DNA of 64,000 bases from Dactylosporangium siamense (GTDB lineage: Bacteria > Actinomycetota > Actinomycetes > Mycobacteriales > Micromonosporaceae), in NCBI RefSeq assembly GCF_016862795.1, contig NZ_BONQ01000033.1, positions 1 to 64,000 of the forward strand, given 5' to 3'. The position numbers and the translations under genes were made by a program. The notes under the pieces were generated by a model. That model made no database searches. It had not been told where the DNA came from and saw only the letters and a program-made list of their open reading frames with translations. Below, one piece after another: positions 58,068-64,000 of the stretch; the first letter of the stretch is position 1, and each line of letters opens with the position of its first letter.

Positions 58068-59330
58068 TCACGGCAGCCGCAGCAGCACGACCTCGTCGGT
58101 CTCGGTGCCGCAGGCGACGAGGCCGGCCTCGATCTCGCAGCCGAGGATGCCGCCGGGCACGGACGCGGACGGCGTCGGTGCCGGCCCGCCGTCGGACCAG
58201 GCGAGCAGGGTCTCGTGGTCGGTCCGCAGGCCGAGCAGCGTCCGGGGTCCGTCGGCGGCGAGGAAGTGCCAGCCCGGCGGGACGGTGCGCCCGGTGTCCG
58301 CCGGCAGGATCAGCGCCCCGCCGGGCGCGACGGCAAGGGGGGTCCTCGGCACGATCCACAGCAGGGCGCCGCTGGCCGGGTCGACGGCGGCGGTGCGCTC
58401 GCCGCTGACGCACAGCGCCGCGTCGCACGGCAGGACCGTGATCGGCCCGTTCGGGCCGGTCGGCACCTGCGCCTTCCACAGTTGCACGAGCTCGCGGGTG
58501 TACGCGGTGAGCCAGGTGCTGCCGTTCGCCACGTCCCACCGGGCGACGAGCAGCAGGTCACCGACGGCGGCGACGACGTCGTCGGCCGGCCCGGCGATGC
58601 CGGCGACGGGGGCGGTGCGCGCGCCGGTGGTCAGGTCGACCGTGCTGAGCCCGCCGGCGCCGTCCAGCAATGCCGCCCAGGTGGCGCCGGTCGCGGCGGC
58701 GTCGACGGCGACGCGCGTGCCGGCCTCGACCGGGGTGTCCCAGCCGACGAGGCCGGCCGCGTCGACGAACTGCCAGCGCAGCACCCCGGTGGTCGGGGTG
58801 TTGTCGGCGAGGGCGCGGCAACCGTCGGACCAGAGGCTGCGCATGACGACGGTGCCGGTGCCGCCGGGCGGGGTGCGGACCGGCACACCGACCGCGCGCC
58901 ACTGTTCCCGGCCGGTCGCCCTGGTCACCGCGACGGTGGTGCCGGTGACCCCGGAGCGGCACAGGTCCGGGGAGAGCACCGCCAGGTCGCCGCGGATCAC
59001 GACGGAGGAGAAGGTGGCCAGGCCCTCGGGGGTGAACGTCCAGCGCGGCGAGCCGTCGGTGGCGTCGAACACCTCGACGGGGGTCGGCGTGCGGTCGCTC
59101 TCGAGGACGTACAGCGCACCGCCGGCGACGTGGAACTCGCCGTTGCGCAGCGGCTGGCGGGTCACCTCGTGCGGGCGGCCGGGTGGGGGCGCCGCGGACA
59201 CCAGGCTGAGCAGCAACGCCAGGACCGCGGTGAGGCCCCATCCCCGGGGCAGGCCGACGAGGTCGTCGTCGACGTGGTCCCAGCCGTCGTCGATGACGCC
59301 CAGATCGATGGTGACCGTGCTCACCGGCAC
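58068..59330 (-). CDS. Membrane-anchored PQQ-like beta-propeller protein (member 2)
   Basis: Protein of about 420 residues. The cytoplasmic N-terminus holds TVTIDLGVIDDGWDHVDDD, then one membrane segment (LTAVLALLLSLVSA), then propeller repeats (VEVFDATDGSPRWTF, AVDPASGALLWIV) ending in CGTETDEVVLLRLP. It has six to eight cysteines in the outside part. Sequence is closer in layout to member 1 than to the three tandem members downstream on the same strand. The GTG at 59330 or 59324 is the start. It lies 19 bases after the stop of the next member. Confidence 0.78.
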   Translation of the reverse strand: MPVSTVTIDLGVIDDGWDHVDDDLVGLPRGWGLTAVLALLLSLVSAAPPPGRPHEVTRQPLRNGEFHVAGGALYVLESDRTPTPVEVFDATDGSPRWTFTPEGLATFSSVVIRGDLAVLSPDLCRSGVTGTTVAVTRATGREQWRAVGVPVRTPPGGTGTVVMRSLWSDGCRALADNTPTTGVLRWQFVDAAGLVGWDTPVEAGTRVAVDAAATGATWAALLDGAGGLSTVDLTTGARTAPVAGIAGPADDVVAAVGDLLLVARWDVANGSTWLTAYTRELVQLWKAQVPTGPNGPITVLPCDAALCVSGERTAAVDPASGALLWIVPRTPLAVAPGGALILPADTGRTVPPGWHFLAADGPRTLLGLRTDHETLLAWSDGGPAPTPSASVPGGILGCEIEAGLVACGTETDEVVLLRLP

Positions 59331-59349
59331 GGCTCCATTGTGCGCGGGT

Positions 59350-60792
59350 TCAGCGCCGGTTGGGCAGTCGCCACACGGACAGCTCACCGCCGACGAGGCA
59401 GGCCAGGAACCGGCCGTCGACGGAGCACGCGGGGTCGCCGAACCAGTTCCCGGCCGTGGCGAAGACGGCGACCGTGCCGGTGGCCGGGTCGAGCTCGCCG
59501 AGGATCGCGGTGCGCTCGTCCACCGGCCGCCACACCAGCGGCCGGCTGCCGCCGGTGCCCAGGACCCGCCAGTCCGCGAGTTTCCGGACGACGGTGCCGG
59601 TGCGGCTGTCGACGATCCCGGTCAGTGTCGGCTGGATCGCGTTCATCTGGGCGAAGGTCCCGACCAGGAGGCGTTCACCGGCGAAGCCGGCGACCATACC
59701 CGGCCCGTCGAGGTGCCAACGGGGTTTCCCGGTGGTGATGTCGACGGCGGTCAGGCCGGTGCCGTCGTTGGCGCAGAAGATCCGTTCCGTGCACCGGAAC
59801 AGGCTGGTGCCGCCGCCGTCACCGGCCCAGCGGAACAGCTTGCCCCCCGTCGCCAGGTCGTACACGTCGGCGCCGCGTTCCCCGGCCGGGTAGACGACCA
59901 GCCGGTCGCGGACGCGTCCGGAGCCGTCCAGCCAGCCGGAGCCCAGCATCGCCGAGCGGCCCGACCAGTCCAGCTGACGGGTCTCGGTCACCGCGCCGGT
60001 CCGGGCGTCCCGCCGGGTCAGCTGCCCCGTCGGGCTCAGCTCGTCGAAGCTGACGAGCCGGGACTGGTACGGGCTGGCCCAGCCCAGGTCGACGTCGCGG
60101 CCCTCGGGGATGGTGACGTCCCAGACGACGGTGCCGGTCCGCGCCGCCAGCCCGAGGAACCGCCGCTCCGGCGTGGTGCGGGCGTAGTTGACACCCGGAT
60201 CCTGATCGGGGAGGCCGGTGATGATGGTCGGCGTCGTGCTCCGCACCTCCTCGACGACCACGACCGCGGCGTTGGTGCCCTGGAACCCGATCCGCGGCCG
60301 GGACCACAGCTCCTTGCCGGTCGCCGCGTCGAGGACGACGAGGCCGTTGGAGACGCCGTCGCCCGTGCTGGACTCTGTCAGCAGGAGCACCACGTCGGGG
60401 CCGGCCACCGCCGTCTGCTGGAGGTCGGTGGAGTGTTCCCAGAGCAGCGCGCCGTCCGACGCCCGCCGCGCCTCGATCATCGGGCCGGGGGCGGTCGGCT
60501 GGTATCGGGCGATGATGAGCCGCCCGCCGGCCAGCTGCGCCTCCAGGACCTGGACCTGGACCGTGTACAGCCGGCCGCCGTCCGGGAGCGGCCCGCCGGC
60601 GACGAGCACCCCGAGGGTCACGGCCAGGACCGCGGCAGCGGCCACCCAGCGGGCCTGGAGCCGGCGCCGGGGTGCGGGCGGCTCCGGCGGCTCCCACGGG
60701 ACGCTGAGGTCGAGTTCGATCACGGAGTCCGTCACGTGGATGAGACTGTCATGGATGGCCACCGGGTTGCCTGCCCCGACCGGCGAATTCAT
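59350..60792 (-). CDS. Membrane-anchored PQQ-like beta-propeller protein (member 3)
   Basis: Protein of 480 residues. It has the cytoplasmic motif VIELDLSVPWEPPEPP, a basic stretch and one membrane segment (VAAAAVLAVTLGVLVAGG). Propeller repeats follow, such as LVVLDAATGKELWSRPR, LAARTGTVVWDV and TAVDITTGKPRWHL, and the shared block VDERTAILGELDPATG near the end. The ATG at 60792 overlaps the stop of member 4 (ATGA), so they are co-translated. It has about 20 more N-terminal residues than members 4 and 5. The role is unknown. Confidence 0.83.
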   Translation of the reverse strand: MNSPVGAGNPVAIHDSLIHVTDSVIELDLSVPWEPPEPPAPRRRLQARWVAAAAVLAVTLGVLVAGGPLPDGGRLYTVQVQVLEAQLAGGRLIIARYQPTAPGPMIEARRASDGALLWEHSTDLQQTAVAGPDVVLLLTESSTGDGVSNGLVVLDAATGKELWSRPRIGFQGTNAAVVVVEEVRSTTPTIITGLPDQDPGVNYARTTPERRFLGLAARTGTVVWDVTIPEGRDVDLGWASPYQSRLVSFDELSPTGQLTRRDARTGAVTETRQLDWSGRSAMLGSGWLDGSGRVRDRLVVYPAGERGADVYDLATGGKLFRWAGDGGGTSLFRCTERIFCANDGTGLTAVDITTGKPRWHLDGPGMVAGFAGERLLVGTFAQMNAIQPTLTGIVDSRTGTVVRKLADWRVLGTGGSRPLVWRPVDERTAILGELDPATGTVAVFATAGNWFGDPACSVDGRFLACLVGGELSVWRLPNRR

Positions 60793-62204
60793 CGGCCCGG
60801 GTGCCGCGGCGGCAGGTGCCACACGGTCGCCTCGCCGACCATGACGCACGCGAGGATGTCGCCGCGGGTGCTGCACTCGGGCGGGCCGTACCAGTCGCCG
60901 GCCTTGCCGAACACGGCGATCCGCCCGGTCGCCGGGTCGAGCTCGCCGAGGATCGCGGTGCGTTCGTCGACGGCGCGCCACAGCAGGATCCGATCGGCCG
61001 GCGCCCGGTCGATCAGCCGCCAGCCGGTGAGCTCCACGGTGACGGCGCCGGTCCGGGCGTCGGCGATGCCCAGCCGGCCCGGCATCGAGTCGGGCTGCTC
61101 GTAGGTCCCCACGACGAGCCGGTCGCCCCTGGTGGCCATGACCTGCGTGTAGCCGTCGAGCCGCCACGCGGACCGGCCGGTGCTGCTGTCGTAGGCGGCG
61201 ATGCCGTGCTCGGTCGTGGCGCAGAACAGGTCCTTGGCGCACTGGTAGAACCCGTCGTAGAGCGTGACGTCGGTGCGGAACAGCCGCCGCCCGCCGGGCA
61301 GGGCGAACACGAGCCCGCCGCGCTCCCCGTCCGGGTAGACCAGTGCCCGGGTCGTGGCCGCACCGGGGGCGACGAACCAGGCGTAGCCGGTGCTGAACAT
61401 GGCGGGGGTGCCGGACCAGTCCAGCTGGTGCGTCGCGACCACCGCACCGGACCGGATGTCCCGGTGTGTCACCAGGCCGGTCGGGTCGAGCTGTTCGACG
61501 CCGGTCACGGAGCCGGCGGGGTACTGGGCGTCGCGGGTGAAGTCGAGCAGCGTGCCGGGCGGTGTGGTGAGCTCCCAGACCGGTTCCCCGGTGCGCTCGT
61601 CGAGCACGAGGACGTGCCGGGGTTGCGGGTCTCCGGCGTGGTTGATGGTCGGGTCGGGCAGTTCCCCGCCCTCGACGATCTCGATGATCTTCCCGGGATC
61701 GGGCATGTCCTCGACGACGAGCAGCCCGCCGGCGGTGCCGGTGAGCCCCGTCCGCGGCCGGGTCCACAGCTGCCGGCCAGTCGCCAGGTCGAGGCCGGTC
61801 AGGGTGCTGGTGTAGCCGCGGTCCGACTCGGAGTGCCGGATCATGATGAGCACGCGGTCGCCGGCCGTCAGGTACATCTGCTGCAGGTCGGCCGGGACGT
61901 TCCAGAGCACCTTGCCGTCCGACAGCCGCCGCCCCTCGATCCGCGTGCCGGAGAGCGCCTGCTGATATCGGCCGACGATCAGCATGTCGCCGGTGACCAT
62001 GACCGTGCGCACCTGGTCGTCGATCTGATACAGCGGCCCGGTCCGCGGTTTCGCGCCGGCCGCGGTGAGCCCGGCGGCCACGACGGCGAGCACGGTGAGC
62101 GCCGCCAGCCAGCGCGTCCGGAGGCGGAACCGCAGCGGCGCCCGGGGAGGCTCGGGCGGCTCCCACGGGCTGCTGAGGTCGAGCTCGATCACGGTCTCTG
62201 CCAC
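60789..62204 (-). CDS. Membrane-anchored PQQ-like beta-propeller protein (member 4)
   Basis: Protein of 471 residues with the family layout: VIELDLSSPWEPPEPP, one membrane segment (LAALTVLAVVAAGLTAAG), then the propeller (GLDLATGRQLWTRPR, LVLDERTGEPVWEL, AYDSSTGRSAWRL) and the block VDERTAILGELDPATG. It is very close to member 5 and clearly a tandem duplicate. The GTG start at 62204 is set by alignment with member 5. Several cysteine pairs (FYQCAKDLFCA) suggest disulfides outside the cell. Confidence 0.84.
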   Translation of the reverse strand: MAETVIELDLSSPWEPPEPPRAPLRFRLRTRWLAALTVLAVVAAGLTAAGAKPRTGPLYQIDDQVRTVMVTGDMLIVGRYQQALSGTRIEGRRLSDGKVLWNVPADLQQMYLTAGDRVLIMIRHSESDRGYTSTLTGLDLATGRQLWTRPRTGLTGTAGGLLVVEDMPDPGKIIEIVEGGELPDPTINHAGDPQPRHVLVLDERTGEPVWELTTPPGTLLDFTRDAQYPAGSVTGVEQLDPTGLVTHRDIRSGAVVATHQLDWSGTPAMFSTGYAWFVAPGAATTRALVYPDGERGGLVFALPGGRRLFRTDVTLYDGFYQCAKDLFCATTEHGIAAYDSSTGRSAWRLDGYTQVMATRGDRLVVGTYEQPDSMPGRLGIADARTGAVTVELTGWRLIDRAPADRILLWRAVDERTAILGELDPATGRIAVFGKAGDWYGPPECSTRGDILACVMVGEATVWHLPPRHPGR

Positions 62205-62256
62205 GTTAGCCAGAGTCCCATGTCCGTCCCCGGGTTGCGTGCGGCGAGCCGCCGGC

Positions 62257-63669
62257 TCAGGGCGTCCCGCGGTGCCGCGCCGGCAGCCGCCAGACGGACA
62301 GCGCGCCGAGCTGGACACACGCGAGTGTGTCGCCGGCGGCGCCGCACTGGGGCGGGCCGTACCAGTTCCCGGCGCGGCCGAACACGGTGACCCCGCCGGT
62401 CGCGACGTCGAGCTCGCCGAGCACGGCGGTGCTCGGGCCGATCGGCTGCCACAGCAGGATGCGTTCCGCGGACGCGTCGACGATCATCCGCCAGCCGCCG
62501 AGCGCCGCCGTGACGGCGCCGGTCCGCGCGTCGACGACGGCGAGCTGTCCGTACGTTGCCCCTTCCGGCTCGAACGTGCCGACGACGAACCGGTCGCCGA
62601 CGATGGCGGCGATCTCCGTGTAACGGTCGAGGTGCCATCGCGGCCGGCCGGTGGTGGCGTCGTAGGTGGTGATGCCGTTGCCGCTGGTGGCGCAGAACAA
62701 CGCGGCGGCGCACTGGTAGATCCCGGCGAACATCGAGGCGTCGGTGCTGAACAGGGCCCGCCCGCCGGCAAGGTCGAACACGATCCCGCCGCGCTGCCCG
62801 TCCGGGTGGACGACGGCCCTGGCCGCGCCCCGCCGGGGGGCGGCGTACCAGCCCGCGCCGATGTGGAAGGCGGCCGGGGTGCCGGACCAGTCCAGCTGGT
62901 GGGTCGCGCCGACCGCGCCGGAGCGGATGTCCCTGCTGGACACGAGCCCGGACGGGTCGAGCTGGTCGACACCGGTCACCTGACCGGCGGGATACCGGCC
63001 GTCCCAGGTGAAGTCGAGCACCACGCCGGGCGGTGCGGTGAGCTCCCAGACCGGTTCCCCGGTGCGCTCGTCGAGCACCAGGATGTGCCGGGCCGGCCTG
63101 CTCAAGGCCTGGTTGACGGTCAGGTCCGGGGTCTCGCTCGTGGCGACCGTGATGACCCTCCCCGGATCGGTCATCTCCTCGGCGACGACCAGGCCGCCAT
63201 GGGTGCCGAGGACCGACGTCCGCGGCCGGGTCCACAGCTGCCGGCCGGTGGCCTGGTCGACGGCAGTGAGCGTGGTGGTGTAGCCGCGGTTCACGTTGAA
63301 CTGGCGGACCAGGATCAGCGCGGTGGCGCCGAGCATCGCGAACTGCTGCTCCTGGTCGGTGGTGATGCTCCAGAGCACCTTGCCGTCCGACCGCCGGCGG
63401 CCCTCGATCGTCGGGTCGCCTCCCGGCTGCCGTTGCCGGTTGACGACCAGCAGGTCCTTGGCGACGGTGACGCCGGCGACCGGCTGATCGACGCGGTAGA
63501 GCGGGCCGGTGCGGGGCTTCGCGCCCGACGCGGCGAGCACACCGGCCGCGACGGCGAGCACCGCGCAGGCCACCACCCATCGCGACCGGAGCCGGAACCT
63601 CAGCACCGGGGGTGGCTCGGGCGGCTCCCACGCACTGCTGAGGTCGAGTTCGATCACCGGCTCAGCCAC
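62257..63669 (-). CDS. Membrane-anchored PQQ-like beta-propeller protein (member 5)
   Basis: Protein of 470 residues, first of three tandem members. VIELDLSSAWEPPEPP lies at residues 5-20, the membrane segment is WVVACAVLAVAAGVLAASG, and the outside propeller has AVDQATGRQLWTRPR, LVLDERTGEPVWEL and TYDATTGRPRWHL. Cysteines IYQCAAALFCA are conserved with member 4. A 52-bp gap separates it from member 4, and it starts 68 bases before the dxs terminator. It may be the first gene of an operon of members 5-4-3-2. Confidence 0.84.
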   Translation of the reverse strand: MAEPVIELDLSSAWEPPEPPPVLRFRLRSRWVVACAVLAVAAGVLAASGAKPRTGPLYRVDQPVAGVTVAKDLLVVNRQRQPGGDPTIEGRRRSDGKVLWSITTDQEQQFAMLGATALILVRQFNVNRGYTTTLTAVDQATGRQLWTRPRTSVLGTHGGLVVAEEMTDPGRVITVATSETPDLTVNQALSRPARHILVLDERTGEPVWELTAPPGVVLDFTWDGRYPAGQVTGVDQLDPSGLVSSRDIRSGAVGATHQLDWSGTPAAFHIGAGWYAAPRRGAARAVVHPDGQRGGIVFDLAGGRALFSTDASMFAGIYQCAAALFCATSGNGITTYDATTGRPRWHLDRYTEIAAIVGDRFVVGTFEPEGATYGQLAVVDARTGAVTAALGGWRMIVDASAERILLWQPIGPSTAVLGELDVATGGVTVFGRAGNWYGPPQCGAAGDTLACVQLGALSVWRLPARHRGTP

Positions 63670-63736
63670 ATCGACCAGCCTCCCATGTCCGGCCTGGGGC
63701 TGCTGCCCGGCCGTGCGCTGGGGGTACCCACGCGAA

Positions 63737-63763
63737 ACGGCGGATCCAGGAAGGATCCGCCGT
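63737..63763. terminator. Terminator downstream of dxs
   Basis: Perfect 11-bp inverted repeat ACGGCGGATCC / GGATCCGCCGT with a 5-nt loop, followed by TTTCG in the direction of dxs. It lies 16 bases after the dxs stop. Confidence 0.85.
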
Positions 63764-63778
63764 CGGTCGCGGTGTCGA

Positions 63779-64000
63779 TCAGCGCCGGGCGCGGGCCGGG
63801 ATGGTCGGCTGCTCGGTCTCGTCGAGGCGGCTGACCCACTCGGTGACCTGGCGGGACACGTCCTGCGCGGTCAGGCCGATCTCGGCCAGGATCTCGGCGC
63901 GCGTGCCGTGCGGGTGCCAGGCCTGCGGGACGCCGAGGTCCTTCAGCGGCACCCAGACGTCGGCGTCGCGCAGCGACTTGGCGATCGCGTCGCCGACGCC
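63779..64000 (-). CDS. dxs: 1-deoxy-D-xylulose-5-phosphate synthase (C-terminal fragment at window edge)
   Basis: The last 73 residues of Dxs are encoded, running out of the window. They include GTRAEILAEIGLTAQDVSRQVTEWVSRL, the typical end of the actinobacterial enzyme. Dxs joins pyruvate and glyceraldehyde-3-phosphate to start the MEP isoprenoid pathway. The catalytic and TPP-binding parts lie outside the window, so the assignment rests on the C-terminal sequence and on the conserved neighbourhood with ribonuclease D and the fad genes. Confidence 0.88.
   Translation of the reverse strand, partial: GVGDAIAKSLRDADVWVPLKDLGVPQAWHPHGTRAEILAEIGLTAQDVSRQVTEWVSRLDETEQPTIPARARR

Noticed and set aside
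57205-61104. 1,299-codon open frame on the plus strand across the propeller cluster
   Set aside because: It runs opposite three propeller genes and has low-complexity sequence only; stop codons are rare here because of GC content.

Overview
The window is very GC-rich chromosomal DNA with tightly packed genes, many GTG starts and many 4-nt stop/start overlaps. Three things point to an actinomycete, most likely of the Micromonosporaceae (a Dactylosporangium or Actinoplanes relative; this is inference): the hemQ-hemY pair near hemE, the order hemE / DUF3000 / ribonuclease D / thiolase / FadB-type enzyme leading towards dxs, and a CebR-type cellobiose locus. No rRNA, tRNA, CRISPR array, prophage or transposase gene was recognised.

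Region 1 (1-10.1 kb, minus strand) is a cello-oligosaccharide locus. A binding lipoprotein and two permeases import the sugar. A GH1 beta-glucosidase and a GH94 phosphorylase split it inside the cell. Two LacI-family regulators with nearly the same DNA-reading helix are encoded in the cluster, and two CebR-type palindromes lie upstream of the first gene. Region 2 (10.1-11.6 kb) holds a pRiA4b ORF-3-like protein, a tiny cysteine-rich protein and a RibD-C reductase.

Region 3 (11.6-23.3 kb) is rich in DNA-repair genes. A HerA-like ATPase, SbcD/Mre11, SbcC/Rad50, a NurA-like nuclease and an AlkA-type glycosylase run in one direction, with DnaA-box-like sequences in front. They are followed by inverted copies of a dispersed repeat, an ATP-dependent ligase (LigC type), an exported hydrolase and a stand-alone LigD-type polymerase. 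Region 4 (23.3-28.1 kb) has a glycine-rich LPXTG protein, MsrB, a small lipoprotein and a drug-type ABC exporter divergent from a TetR regulator that has two palindromic sites between them.

Region 5 (28.1-36.4 kb) has a large polytopic membrane protein with a methyltransferase, a dGTPase, two GNAT proteins, a beta-helix protein and a CoA-disulfide-reductase-like flavoprotein. Region 6 (36.4-49.3 kb) is mostly conserved core: hemQ, hemY, an SDR, a HEAT-repeat protein, hemE, DUF3000, two membrane-anchored proteins (one an HtrA-like protease), ribonuclease D, and fadA-fadB for fatty-acid beta-oxidation.

Region 7 (49.4-55.9 kb) holds an M23 peptidase, a third copy of the dispersed repeat, a DUF2867/TetR divergent pair bracketed by two near-identical long palindromes, a diguanylate cyclase and an OmpR-type two-component system. 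Region 8 (56-63.7 kb) is a cluster of five related single-pass membrane proteins with PQQ-like beta-propellers, three of them in tandem, around a stomatin-like gene that appears to have lost its middle. The window ends inside dxs.
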